From an uncultured Paracoccaceae bacterium (GTDB taxonomy: Bacteria > Pseudomonadota > Alphaproteobacteria > Rhodobacterales > Rhodobacteraceae): DNA of 64,000 bases. Position numbers and translations under genes: made by a program. The DNA lies in the NCBI GenBank assembly GCA_947489445.1, contig CANLDN010000001.1, positions 806,001-870,000 on the forward strand. The letters are read 5' to 3'. Shown here in pieces: positions 1 to 8,558 of this stretch; the first letter of the stretch is position 1, and each line of letters opens with the position of its first letter. Below the pieces are notes generated by a model that saw only the letters and a list, made by a program, of their open reading frames with translations, had not been told where the DNA came from and made no database searches.

Positions 1-133
1 TATATTTCAGGAAAATCTGGCCCAGCGCGACATGCTTGTATTCTGACGGTTCAAGCCCGCCCCGCATCTTGTCGGCGGCTTTGAGGAGATCGGCTGCAAA
101 GTCCAGATCAGCCTTGCGGGAACTGTTGACCAT
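1..133 (-). CDS. hsdM: Type I restriction-modification methylase subunit HsdM, N-terminal fragment
   Basis: Reading leftward from an ATG at 133 gives 44 residues in one open frame that runs off the window. It contains AADKMRGG and the segment EYKHVALGQIFLKY. This is the hallmark start of the N6-adenine methylase subunit of type I restriction-modification systems, the helical N-terminal domain that precedes the SAM-binding domain. The catalytic motifs and the hsdS and hsdR genes would lie to the left, outside the window. The gene is divergent from the next two genes and sits inside an integrase-flanked island. The family call is firm for so short a piece; completeness of the system cannot be judged. 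Confidence 0.85.
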   Translation of the reverse strand, partial: MVNSSRKADLDFAADLLKAADKMRGGLEPSEYKHVALGQIFLKY

Positions 134-299
134 CACATAATACTTTCAAACGCGAATTTTGATCTACAGGTAGCGGAGCCATTCCAACCTCCACAATGGT
201 GCTGGTTCAGCTTTGACGGGATCAGTTAAACAAAAGCAACTTGCACGGAACGTATGCCGACCCCATATTTGGACAAATTTCTTTCTGCGAGCTCAATAT

Positions 300-1520
300 A
301 TGGCATCATTCAGCGGCTTCATTCGAAAGTCTCTTGGCGAACGACTTCAACGCTATTTCGAGTCCCGAGAGGTGCCCGCGCCCGATGATTTCGATTGGGC
401 CAGCGTAAGACGCGGAACCGAACTGGTGCGCTCGATTGAGCAATTGATCGCGGAACTTTCCGAGAAACACCAAGACGCCATGAAGGCGGAACTCGACTTG
501 TTGGCAACCCTGTCTGATAAGGTGGGTCTTGTCGCAGCGGAACAGGTTTGCTCCGGCGAGAGCATCGATATCGAAGGTCTGAATGGCATTCAGGACATTT
601 TGCTGTTTCTAGCGATTGAGCATCCTATCCTGATCAACCGAATTGAGGTGCAGGCGTCGATGTCGCGGCGGCATGGCGGGCAGAATTGGTCAACATTTCA
701 GTTTGAAAACGATGGAAAGCCTTGGACGCTGAAAAGCGAGGCCGCGCGCGGCGCTTTTCTCGGCGATACCCTGGCGGTGCTCGAATTGCCCAAGCACCGG
801 AAACACGTTGCCGATTGGTATGAGACTGTGCGCACGCACGCTGTCACTGGCGAAGAGACGACCTTTACCCATGCGACGATCTACGTCGAAGAGCGGGCGG
901 AAAGCGAGTTGGGCTTTGGAGCGTCAGACACGCTAGAACGGCAGGTCGTCGCGAAGGTGTTGGAGGTCGGCATCGCCTGTGATCCAAAGTCACGCCTTGT
1001 CGAGATTTGCGCACGCGGCGGCAAGAAAATGCGCGACCAGTTTTCGGCGGTGTTTTCGAAAAACTTCGCGCCACATTCGAAACCACCGCTTGAAGTCCCG
1101 CGCCGGGATGTGCGTCTGCACATCTTGAAGAGCAAGCCTGATTTTGAGATTTTGCCGTCAGATGGCATTGCTCGTGTAGAGGTCTCATCGCTCGATTTTG
1201 GCGATGGCAGTGGCGGTATAGCAAAATTTGAAAAGCGTGGTGAAGGCGAAACGATTTATGGGTTTCTTGATCGGCGCTTTGGAACAGCATCGCCATTGCG
1301 TGCGGGTGGGTGGACGATTCTTTCGGCGACGCTCCGGATCATTCTCACCGCTCAGGAAGGCAAGCGACAACGCAGCTTGACCGTAACCTTGCGCCTGCCA
1401 AATACGACAACCTCACCCAACACGACCGAAAGCGATAGGCAGTTCATCTTTGGACTACTCGAACGGTGGGGCCTACTTGCGCCGCCTGCCAAAAACGTCG
1501 ACGTCTTGGAGACAGGATAA
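300..1520 (+). CDS. Hypothetical protein, first gene of a two-gene cassette beside hsdM
   Basis: This encodes about 406 residues from the ATG at 300. A TTG start at 213 is possible but yields an atypical N-terminus. No signal peptide or membrane segment is visible. The N-terminal part (residues about 1–70) is charged and likely helical; the rest is mixed alpha/beta with no catalytic signature I recognise. I do not recognise the family. The stop codon directly abuts the TTG start of the next gene, so the two are almost certainly co-transcribed. The pair points away from hsdM and lies inside an integrase-bearing island, which suggests accessory or defence functions. That role is inference from position only. 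Confidence 0.7.
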   Translation: MASFSGFIRKSLGERLQRYFESREVPAPDDFDWASVRRGTELVRSIEQLIAELSEKHQDAMKAELDLLATLSDKVGLVAAEQVCSGESIDIEGLNGIQDILLFLAIEHPILINRIEVQASMSRRHGGQNWSTFQFENDGKPWTLKSEAARGAFLGDTLAVLELPKHRKHVADWYETVRTHAVTGEETTFTHATIYVEERAESELGFGASDTLERQVVAKVLEVGIACDPKSRLVEICARGGKKMRDQFSAVFSKNFAPHSKPPLEVPRRDVRLHILKSKPDFEILPSDGIARVEVSSLDFGDGSGGIAKFEKRGEGETIYGFLDRRFGTASPLRAGGWTILSATLRIILTAQEGKRQRSLTVTLRLPNTTTSPNTTESDRQFIFGLLERWGLLAPPAKNVDVLETG

Positions 1521-2339
1521 TTGAAACCGATTGAATTGCTTTGCGAGATCGTTGCACAGAAAGGTAAAGTCGCCGCGTCCTTATATTCTAGGCACCCATG
1601 CTTCTCGGCCCTTTTGGCCTTTGGGTTTCTTGAGCGGGGTGGGGCAGTTCAGTCCATACCATGTTTGAATTGCGACAACCCGCACAATGTCGAAATCGTG
1701 CATCATAGTGGGCGCATTGGGTTCTTTTGCCCGGAGATGGGCTTCATTCCGGTCGCAGAGGGCGAAATCAATGCGGTGCGAGCGAATATCGCGAAGATCA
1801 TCGACGCATTGACCGATACCTTCGATTGCCGCGCGCGCAAGTCCTCGCCTGTCGCGGGAGAAACATGGCGGGTCGGGAAGGTCAGCAGCGAAGCCGGTGA
1901 TATTGCGATCTACTTCCATCCGAAGTTGCAGACCGAAACTGATGCAACGGACCTTGCGGCGGCACTGGCACAAGAGCCGGGATCGACCTATCGGCTCATC
2001 CTTTCGGCGGCAGGCACGTTGCAGGGCGCGGGAAGCGTTACCGTGTCTCTATCGGACGTTGTGGAACTCGATGTGGCTAGCTCAGAGTTTCAGTCTGTCT
2101 CCGATCTGCGCGACTTGGTTGGCGCGCCACGCAAGAACCCCGGTGGGGCACCGAACCGTTACGGCGAAACGATCTCCGCATTGATTATGCAGAGAATTTC
2201 AGAAGGCAGTGCCTTAGCAGGGCGCAATGAAGAAGCCCGCGCTGTTTTAAATGAATTCAAACGATCAAACCCTCATCTGAAACCACCATCAGTGTCTTCC
2301 GTCCAAAACTACGTCAGCAAGGTTCGCGCTGGGCAATAA
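1521..2339 (+). CDS. Hypothetical protein, second gene of the cassette
   Basis: This encodes about 272 residues starting with TTG at 1521, immediately after the stop of the previous gene with no spacer, so translation is probably coupled. The N-terminal half contains IPCLNCDNPHN followed by a further Cys in GFFCPEMGF, a possible small metal-binding knuckle (residues about 45–75). The C-terminal 60 residues are basic and helical with a repeated Ser/Val pattern, which could be nucleic-acid binding. I do not recognise the family. Its partner gene and its island location are the only functional clues. Confidence 0.65.
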   Translation: MKPIELLCEIVAQKGKVAASLYSRHPCFSALLAFGFLERGGAVQSIPCLNCDNPHNVEIVHHSGRIGFFCPEMGFIPVAEGEINAVRANIAKIIDALTDTFDCRARKSSPVAGETWRVGKVSSEAGDIAIYFHPKLQTETDATDLAAALAQEPGSTYRLILSAAGTLQGAGSVTVSLSDVVELDVASSEFQSVSDLRDLVGAPRKNPGGAPNRYGETISALIMQRISEGSALAGRNEEARAVLNEFKRSNPHLKPPSVSSVQNYVSKVRAGQ

Positions 2340-2420
2340 CTGGTCAGAAACCTCGCCTCTGTTTCTGCCCGGACCGCGTCCGGCATCGTCCGCTCATGCT
2401 CTTACAAAGGAGAATGAGCC

Positions 2421-2633
2421 ATGACGAACCCTGTTGAACCGAACCGCCCGCTGCCCCCAATCGCTGTTTCGCCTGACGAGGCTGCGCGGCTTGCCGGTGT
2501 GGGGCGGACGACGCTCTACGCGGCCTTGGCCAAGGGTGATCCTCCCAGCATTAAGATCGGCACGCGCCGCTTGATCCGGGTGGACGCGATCCGCGATTGG
2601 CTTGCCCGCAACGAAACCAGCCCCAAAGCGTAG
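2421..2633 (+). CDS. Small helix-turn-helix protein, AlpA/excisionase type
   Basis: This encodes 70 residues behind a good ribosome-binding site (AAAGGAGA) before the ATG. The core VSPDEAARLAGVGRTTLYA followed by a basic wing (IKIGTRRLIR) and DAIRDWLA matches the HTH_17 fold of excisionases and AlpA-type regulators. Such proteins bind DNA as architectural factors or activate integrase and phage genes. It lies two genes upstream of the recombinase and is a good candidate for its recombination directionality factor, which is inference from context. Confidence 0.8.
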   Translation: MTNPVEPNRPLPPIAVSPDEAARLAGVGRTTLYAALAKGDPPSIKIGTRRLIRVDAIRDWLARNETSPKA

Positions 2634-2644
2634 GAGCTGGTCAG

Positions 2645-3121
2645 ATGGCGAGGACCGCACGCATCAACGCAATCAAATTCTTCCGCTGCTACACCATCCG
2701 TGAAGCAGCGGAGATCACTGGCGTCTCCACACGCACGATTTGCAATTGGAACAAAGCAGGATTGCCAGTGATGGATGATCAGCGTCCGCATCTCATCCGG
2801 GGCGATGATCTTCGTAGCTTCATCCAGAGCAAGCGCAAAGAGCGCAAGACCGAAACCAAGCTGCACGAGTTCTTCTGCCTTCGCTGCCACGACCTGCGTT
2901 TCGCAGCAGGCGGTTTTGCAGAGTGCCACATCGACGGCAACCGTGTGAGGGTCAAAGCGCTCTGCAACGTGTGCGGTACAGTGATGAACAAACCTGTGGC
3001 AAAGGCGCGTTTGCACAAATTGGAAGGCAAGCTGGAGTTGCTGGATTCGGAGGGAGAGGGCGCTTCAAAGTTTGAGACCCCGTACCTCGAAACCGCGCAG
3101 AATTTCGGCAAGAAACGGTAA
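2645..3121 (+). CDS. Helix-turn-helix protein with C-terminal zinc-ribbon-like motif
   Basis: This encodes about 158 residues from the ATG at 2645, 11 bases after the previous stop. Residues 15–60 form a MerR-like helix-turn-helix (YTIREAAEITGVSTRTICNW). A basic linker (KRKERK) is followed by paired cysteines at about C78/C81 and C107/C110, spaced like a zinc ribbon. The combination suggests a DNA-binding protein of phage or integrative-element origin. It sits between the excisionase-like gene and the integrase, so it is probably part of the recombination or regulation module of the island. Confidence 0.7.
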   Translation: MARTARINAIKFFRCYTIREAAEITGVSTRTICNWNKAGLPVMDDQRPHLIRGDDLRSFIQSKRKERKTETKLHEFFCLRCHDLRFAAGGFAECHIDGNRVRVKALCNVCGTVMNKPVAKARLHKLEGKLELLDSEGEGASKFETPYLETAQNFGKKR

Positions 3122-3235
3122 CATCACAATCGACATTAAGGTTGCGGACTCAGTTCCCCGCGAACTTCCACTTCTAGCCCCCATCCATGACGCAGCTTTT
3201 TGACGCCCGAAATTGGCGCAGGAAAGGACACAAAA

Positions 3236-4273
3236 ATGGCCAAGAGACCGAGTGAAAAGAACGAGCGGATCAAGCGGGACTACATGCACTATCGCAAGCA
3301 CGCGAAGCAACGCTCACCTAAGACACTGGACCGGGAAATCGCTGCGCTGGAACGCTTTGATGTCTGGAACGGGCGTAAGGAATTCGGCAAATTTCATATC
3401 AACTGGGCGATGGAATTTCGAACAAATCTGGAACGGACGAAGACTGCGAGCGGCAAGCCGCTGTCCAAATCCACTCAGCGCGCGATTATGGCGACTTTGC
3501 GTGAATTTACGATTTGGCTTTCGCAACAAGATGGGTTCCGACGCCGGATCAAGGTTGAACACGCCGAATACTTTCGCCTTTCCCTGCGCGACGAGGCCGA
3601 GGCACGCGCCGCTCCTGAACGCCCAGCGCCAAGCATCAAGCAGGCAAAACACGCGCTGGCCATGATGCCAGAAACGACGCCTCGCGAGTTACGTGACAAA
3701 GCTCTTATGTCCCTGCTTTGCCTGTGCGGGCCGCGTGTCGGCGCGATTGCGACGCTCCGGATCAAGCACGTCGATCTTGACGAGAAATGCGTGATGCAAA
3801 ACCCGCGCGAGGTTGCGACCAAATTTGGCAAACCCATTGATAGCTTCTTCCACAAAGGCTTTCCTGAAGCCGAAACCGTCCTGGCCAAATGGATCACATA
3901 TCTGGATGAGGTCGCGCTTTACGGCTCTGATGACCCTCTCTTTCCGGCAACCGCCATTTCCGCGAAAGGAACTGAAGGCTTCAAGGCAACCGGCTTTGAG
4001 CGCCGCCATTGGTCCACCACCGAACCAGTGCGCAAAATCGTCAACGCGGCGTTCAAAAACGCGGGGCTTGAGGCATATGGACCACATTCATTCCGGCACA
4101 TGCATTCGCGTCATATTTCCCGGACCTGCAAGAACGTCGCCGAGTTGGTCGCCGCCTCCCAAAATCTAGGCCACAGTGATGCATTAATGACGCTTAAGCA
4201 CTACGGACAAATCAGCCGCGAGGATCAACGTAGGCTCATTACAGGTGAAGAACGCAAAGAAGATGATAACTAA
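3236..4273 (+). CDS. Tyrosine recombinase (site-specific integrase)
   Basis: This encodes about 345 residues. The ATG at 3236 is preceded by AGGAAAGGA, so it is preferred to upstream alternatives. It has an N-terminal SAM-like core-binding domain (about 15–120) and a C-terminal catalytic domain. The catalytic residues visible are Arg167 (CGPRVGAI), His284-x-x-Arg287 (HSFRH), His313 (LGHSDALMT) and the nucleophile Tyr323 (KHYGQ). The gene ends about 100 bp from the 3' end of tRNA-Ser, the classic arrangement for an island integrase that uses the tRNA end as attachment site. The island extends leftward beyond the window. Confidence 0.92.
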   Translation: MAKRPSEKNERIKRDYMHYRKHAKQRSPKTLDREIAALERFDVWNGRKEFGKFHINWAMEFRTNLERTKTASGKPLSKSTQRAIMATLREFTIWLSQQDGFRRRIKVEHAEYFRLSLRDEAEARAAPERPAPSIKQAKHALAMMPETTPRELRDKALMSLLCLCGPRVGAIATLRIKHVDLDEKCVMQNPREVATKFGKPIDSFFHKGFPEAETVLAKWITYLDEVALYGSDDPLFPATAISAKGTEGFKATGFERRHWSTTEPVRKIVNAAFKNAGLEAYGPHSFRHMHSRHISRTCKNVAELVAASQNLGHSDALMTLKHYGQISREDQRRLITGEERKEDDN

Positions 4274-4298
4274 GATGCGGTTTCATAGCAACATGGGC

Positions 4299-4319
4299 GT
4301 GGGAACAAGTGTGGGAACA
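4299..4319 (+). repeat. Tandem GTGGGAACA repeat between integrase and tRNA-Ser
   Basis: The nonamer GTGGGAACA occurs at 4299–4307 and again at 4311–4319, a 12-bp period, just after the integrase stop codon. Short direct repeats here could be arm-type integrase binding sites next to the attachment core in the tRNA 3' end. The repeat is seen directly; the function is inferred. Confidence 0.4.
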
Positions 4320-4373
4320 CAAAAATCATAAACAAATTTTTCTATTTTAAAACAAATACATAGTTGCTAATTT

Positions 4374-4463
4374 TGGCGGAGGAGGTGGGATTCGAACCCA
4401 CGGTAGACTTTCACCTACGTCGGTTTTCAAGACCGGTGCATTCGACCACTCTGCCACTCCTCC
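4374..4463 (-). tRNA. tRNA-Ser (anticodon UGA)
   Basis: On the minus strand the sequence folds into a 90-nt tRNA with acceptor stem GGAGGAG/CTCCTCC, a long variable arm typical of serine tRNAs, the T-loop TTCGAATC, and an encoded CCA at 4374–4376. The anticodon loop CTTGAAA gives UGA. Its 3' end faces the integrase gene, so it is the likely attachment site of the element to the left. Confidence 0.95.
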
Positions 4464-4697
4464 GACGGGCACGTGTTAGCGATGAAATTATGATTCGAAA
4501 AGCAGGTTTGCGCTTTGGGGAAATCCGCCGACATTTTGGCCATCAGCCTTCCAAAATGGCAGATCGGGCGCTATCGTGCTGCGAAACATGCTGGCGGATG
4601 GTTTAAGGGGCGCGTGACGCCCCTGAAATGAAAGCAGCAAACACGGCTGGACAACAGCCGATACCCAAATGAAAGGGTGCATAATGAGGGGCATTAA

Positions 4698-5630
4698 ATG
4701 ACGGGCGAAACATCTATGAAACGCAGGATATTCCCGGCATCTTTGGCATTTGTTGCGGTTTTTGGGTTGGTTGCATGCGACGAGAACGGCGAGTTTGCAT
4801 TTCCGGCGTCTGACGCCGGTGGTACGACATCGGCAGGCGGTGCCGCGACAGTGCAGACAAACACGGCATCGCAGGATGTTGAACGCCCCGATGTGTTTGA
4901 AGTCACGGATCGCGGCCTTTGGGATGGTCGCCCGTCATTGGGCGGCATCTGGGTGGCCCATCCCGACGTGACCGACCCTGAGCGCGTCATCATCCGCAAC
5001 ACGACCAATGGCAGGTCCGTGGTCGGTGCCTTGTTCCGCAGAGAGCGCGAAAACCCCGGCCCCCTGTTGCAGATGTCGTCTGATGCCGCAGAAGAGCTTG
5101 GCGTTTTGGCCGGTGCGCCGACCGAATTGAATGTGGTTGTGCTGCGCCGCGAAGAAGTAGAGGTTGAGGCGACCCCGGAAACAAATCCAGTTGTTGCGGA
5201 TCTGGCCGCACCTGTCACGGTGCAGGCCACCCCGCTCGACCCTGTTGAAGGTGTCGCTGCTGCGGCGATTGATGCCGCCGAAGCAACAACATCCGCGGTT
5301 GAGGTTGTTCTGCCGCCAGCAGTGGGTGTGGCGGCAACTGCCGCTGCCGCCGATACCAAAGCTGATGCCGATCCGGTTGCAGAGGCCCCTGCCCCGCCCA
5401 CGGGTCCGTTGATCCAGATTGGTGTGTTCAGCGTGCAACCCAACGCCGATGCTGCCGCCCAGCGGATCACCGAGGCTGGCGTTAACAGTGTTGTACTGCC
5501 CGAAGAAATCGGCGGCCGCACCGTCTGGCGCGTTGTATCGGGTGCAGGCCTGGAGCAAGAGGCCCGCGAGGCAGCCTTGGTGCAGATCAAGGCGCTTGGC
5601 TTTGTCGATGCATTTGCCGTTGACGGCTGA
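4698..5630 (+). CDS. SPOR-domain lipoprotein
   Basis: This encodes about 310 residues with a lipoprotein signal peptide ending at a lipobox (GLVAC, Cys27 from the ATG at 4698; ATG 4716 is an alternative). A long Ala/Pro/Val/Glu-rich linker (about 150–230) leads to a C-terminal SPOR domain (about 232–310, starting PLIQIGVFS). SPOR domains bind denuded peptidoglycan glycans, usually at division sites. The gene sits 12 bp upstream of a D,D-carboxypeptidase gene, consistent with a role in cell-wall remodelling. The upstream GAGGGG fits a ribosome-binding site for 4698. Confidence 0.85.
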   Translation: MTGETSMKRRIFPASLAFVAVFGLVACDENGEFAFPASDAGGTTSAGGAATVQTNTASQDVERPDVFEVTDRGLWDGRPSLGGIWVAHPDVTDPERVIIRNTTNGRSVVGALFRRERENPGPLLQMSSDAAEELGVLAGAPTELNVVVLRREEVEVEATPETNPVVADLAAPVTVQATPLDPVEGVAAAAIDAAEATTSAVEVVLPPAVGVAATAAAADTKADADPVAEAPAPPTGPLIQIGVFSVQPNADAAAQRITEAGVNSVVLPEEIGGRTVWRVVSGAGLEQEAREAALVQIKALGFVDAFAVDG

Positions 5631-5642
5631 CCTGGCCCATCA

Positions 5643-6839
5643 ATGCGGAGCATGAGAAAGATGAGATTTCACGCCCTTCGATTTGCGGTTCTGGCCCTAG
5701 CGCTGGGCACCACATCGGCCGTTGCCCAAACGTTCGATACCCGTGCAACGGCCGCCTATGTGTTTGACCAGACAACGGGCACCGTTTTATTGGCCAAGAA
5801 CGAAGATGCGCCTTTGCCGCCTGCATCCATGTCCAAGCTGATGACGATCTATATGGCGTTTGAGGCGATCGCCGATGGCCGGTTGGTGGTGGATGAATTA
5901 CTGCCGGTGTCAAGTGAGGCGGCGGCCTATACCGGGTCTTCGATGTTTCTGGACACCACCGACCGCGTCAGTGTTGAGGATCTATTGCGCGGGGTGATCG
6001 TGTTGTCTGGCAATGATGCCAGCGCCGTTCTGGCCGAGGCATTATCGCCTGACGGCACAGAGGGCGGGTTCGCCCGCATGATGACGGATCGCGCCCGTCA
6101 GCTGGGCATGATGAATTCAACCTTCACCAATTCCAATGGCTGGCCCGCGGCGGGCCATCGCATGTCGATGGAAGATCTGGGCATTCTGGCCGACCGCATC
6201 ATCACCGATTACCCGACCTATTATCCGCTTTTCGCCGAAACAGAATTTGCCTTTGATGGTCGTGTCCCATCTAATTCGCGCAACCGTAACCCGCTGCTGA
6301 CGCTGGGCATCGGGGCGGATGGCCTGAAGACCGGGCATACCCAAGAGGCCGGTTATGGTCTGGTTGGGTCGGCCAAGCAGGGTGATCGCCGGATCATTTT
6401 CGTGATCACTGGCCTTGATACGCAAGCCGCGCGTGCCGAAGAATCCGAGCGGCTGGTCAACTGGTCCTTTCGACAGTTCGCCCAAAAAGATGTGGCCCGT
6501 GCAGGAACCCGCATTGCCGAGGCAGATGTCTGGATGGGCGACGCGCCCATTGTGGGCCTGACCGTCGCCGAAGATGTATCATTGCTGGTGCCCATCCTTA
6601 ATCAGGGCAGTGTCGATGCCGAGGTCGTCTATACCGGCCCGATTGAGGCTCCGATTGAAGCAGGTCAGCCGCTGGCTGAGCTGGTGATTTCGCTTGATGG
6701 TCTGCCCGAAAAGCGGCTGCCATTGGTGGCGGAAACAGACGTGGCCCGCGGCGGATTTTCTACTCGGTTGCGCACCGCCGCCCTTGTGCTTTGGCAGAAA
6801 TATGGACCCGGTGCCGATGAAGTGCCTGAGGAGGCATGA
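5643..6839 (+). CDS. D-alanyl-D-alanine carboxypeptidase (PBP5/6 type)
   Basis: This encodes a periplasmic serine peptidase that trims the terminal D-Ala from peptidoglycan pentapeptides. A signal peptide ends near SAVAQ. The three penicillin-binding motifs are intact: S62-M-S-K65, S122-G-N124 and K229-T-G231. A C-terminal beta-rich PBP5 domain (about 285–375) and an amphipathic tail (LRTAALVLWQKY) for membrane contact follow. Starts at 5652 or 5661 are also possible. The stop overlaps the start of tmk by 4 nt. Confidence 0.92.
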   Translation: MRSMRKMRFHALRFAVLALALGTTSAVAQTFDTRATAAYVFDQTTGTVLLAKNEDAPLPPASMSKLMTIYMAFEAIADGRLVVDELLPVSSEAAAYTGSSMFLDTTDRVSVEDLLRGVIVLSGNDASAVLAEALSPDGTEGGFARMMTDRARQLGMMNSTFTNSNGWPAAGHRMSMEDLGILADRIITDYPTYYPLFAETEFAFDGRVPSNSRNRNPLLTLGIGADGLKTGHTQEAGYGLVGSAKQGDRRIIFVITGLDTQAARAEESERLVNWSFRQFAQKDVARAGTRIAEADVWMGDAPIVGLTVAEDVSLLVPILNQGSVDAEVVYTGPIEAPIEAGQPLAELVISLDGLPEKRLPLVAETDVARGGFSTRLRTAALVLWQKYGPGADEVPEEA

Positions 6840-7444
6840 GCAAACCACGTTTTATCACGTTTGAAGGTATCGACGGTTCCGGGAAATCGACCCAAGCCCG
6901 CCGCCTGCGCGATCATCTGGAGGCGTTGGGACACAAAGTGGCATTGACCCGCGAGCCGGGCGGCAGCCCGGGCGCCGAAGAAATCCGCCAGCTGGTTTTG
7001 ACCGGCGATCCTGACAGGTGGTCCGCGGAAACCGAAATTCTGCTCTTTACAGCCGCCCGTCGCGATCATCTAGAAAAGACGATTGAACCCGCCTTGGCAG
7101 CCGGAACCACGATCATTTCGGACCGGTTTGCCGACAGCACAAGGGTGTATCAGGGCGCGACCCGTGGCGATCTGCGCGCAATGGTGGACCAGTTGCATGC
7201 TTTGATGATCGGGCGCGAACCAGATCTGACATTCATCATTGATATGGACCCGGCCACGGCATTGGAACGCGGTCTGGCCCGCAATTCCGGCGAAGACCGG
7301 TTTGAGGATTTCGGCCTGCCGTTTCAGGAAACATTGCGCCACGGCTTTCTGGCATTGGCCCATGCCCATCCAAATCGCTGTGTTCTGATCGATGGCAATC
7401 GCACCGCAGATCAGATCGCCTCGGAAATTGCGGCCCGCGCATGA
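6836..7444 (+). CDS. tmk: Thymidylate kinase
   Basis: This encodes 202 residues that phosphorylate dTMP to dTDP in the cytoplasm. The P-loop FEGIDGSGKST lies at residues 9–19. The DR-x motif (ISDRFADSTRVYQG) of the nucleotide-binding region and the substrate segment TREPGG are present. Length is normal for the family. The gene is translationally coupled by ATGA overlaps with the carboxypeptidase gene upstream and holB downstream. Confidence 0.95.
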   Translation: MSKPRFITFEGIDGSGKSTQARRLRDHLEALGHKVALTREPGGSPGAEEIRQLVLTGDPDRWSAETEILLFTAARRDHLEKTIEPALAAGTTIISDRFADSTRVYQGATRGDLRAMVDQLHALMIGREPDLTFIIDMDPATALERGLARNSGEDRFEDFGLPFQETLRHGFLALAHAHPNRCVLIDGNRTADQIASEIAARA

Positions 7445-8547
7445 GCAATGATGACATTCCCGAGCCCGACCGGACCCTTGGCGCACCACACCCCCGCGAG
7501 ACGCCGGTCCTTTATGGTCAGGCCAAGGCAGAGGCGGACTTTCTTGAGGCATTCACATCTGGCCGCCTGCATTCGGGTTGGTTGATCACCGGCCCGCGCG
7601 GGGTCGGTAAGGCAACGCTGGCCTGGAAAATCGCGACCTTTCTTTTGGCAGAGGCCGGGCCTAGTTTGCTTGGCGATCCGACGCTGGCTGTGGACCCCGA
7701 TCACCCTGATGCACGGTTGATCCAATCCGGGGCGCATCCAAGGCTGGCCCTGATCCGCCGCCCCTGGGACGACAAAACCAAGAAACTGAAATCAGAAATC
7801 ACAGTAGATGCTGTTCGCAGCCTGAAGACGTTTTTTCACATGTCTGCCGCTGATGGGGGCCGCCGTGTGGTCATTGTCGATGCTGCGGATGAGCTGAACC
7901 GCAATGCCGCGAATGCAATCCTGAAAGAACTGGAAGAGCCGCCCGCAAACACCACGATCCTGCTCATTGCGCATCAGCCCTCGCGACTGCTGCCCACGAT
8001 CCGGTCGCGGTGCCGCGTTTTGCGGTGCGGGACATTACCCCCAGATGATTTGCAAAAGGCGCTTGTGCAGGCCGGGCATTCCGCAGATGGCAGCGAAAGC
8101 CTTGCCACGCTGGCGGGGGGATCTGCGGGGGATGCGATCCGGCTTTTGAACCATGATGGTTTGCCGCTTTATGCAGAGATCATCAAAACCTTTGAGGGGC
8201 TGCCCCATATCAACCGCCCTGCCGCATTACGGCTGGCCGATAGCTGTGCGGGACGTGGCGCTGATATCCGGTTTGGTCTGACGCTCGACTTGATTGACCT
8301 GTTTTTGTCACGTGCCGCGCGGGCGGGTTTGGTCGGCGAACCGACCGCACAAGGCGCCATGGGTGAGGCCCGCCTATTGGCCCGCATTGCGCCCGATGAT
8401 TATGCCGCGCGCCGCTGGGCGCAGTTGCAGCAGGATCTGTCGAACAGGTCGCGTCATGGGCGGGCCGTGAACCTTGACCCTGCTGCGCTGATCCTTGATA
8501 TGATCTTTAAGATCGAAGAGACGGCGCAGGGTGTCGCCGCAGCGTAA
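7441..8547 (+). CDS. holB: DNA polymerase III subunit delta'
   Basis: This encodes 368 residues of the clamp-loader subunit. The AAA+ fold carries a Walker A segment (GPRGVGKAT, about 51–59), a DEL/NAA sensor region (ADELNRNAANAILKELEEPP) and the SRC motif (TIRSRCRVL) used as the arginine finger in clamp loaders. Adjacent tmk is the usual alphaproteobacterial arrangement, and the start overlaps the tmk stop by 4 nt. The tatD-type gene follows 11 bp downstream. Confidence 0.93.
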   Translation: MSNDDIPEPDRTLGAPHPRETPVLYGQAKAEADFLEAFTSGRLHSGWLITGPRGVGKATLAWKIATFLLAEAGPSLLGDPTLAVDPDHPDARLIQSGAHPRLALIRRPWDDKTKKLKSEITVDAVRSLKTFFHMSAADGGRRVVIVDAADELNRNAANAILKELEEPPANTTILLIAHQPSRLLPTIRSRCRVLRCGTLPPDDLQKALVQAGHSADGSESLATLAGGSAGDAIRLLNHDGLPLYAEIIKTFEGLPHINRPAALRLADSCAGRGADIRFGLTLDLIDLFLSRAARAGLVGEPTAQGAMGEARLLARIAPDDYAARRWAQLQQDLSNRSRHGRAVNLDPAALILDMIFKIEETAQGVAAA

Positions 8548-8558
8548 AGGCGGCCCAA

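Noticed and set aside
4364..4606. Open frame of 80 residues over tRNA-Ser
   Set aside because: It runs antisense through the tRNA, giving the familiar false peptide EVGFEPTVDFH, and has no ribosome-binding site.
4698..5653. Large antisense frame opposite the SPOR gene
   Set aside because: A shadow of the Ala/Pro-rich linker; very Ser/Thr-rich and without a start signal.
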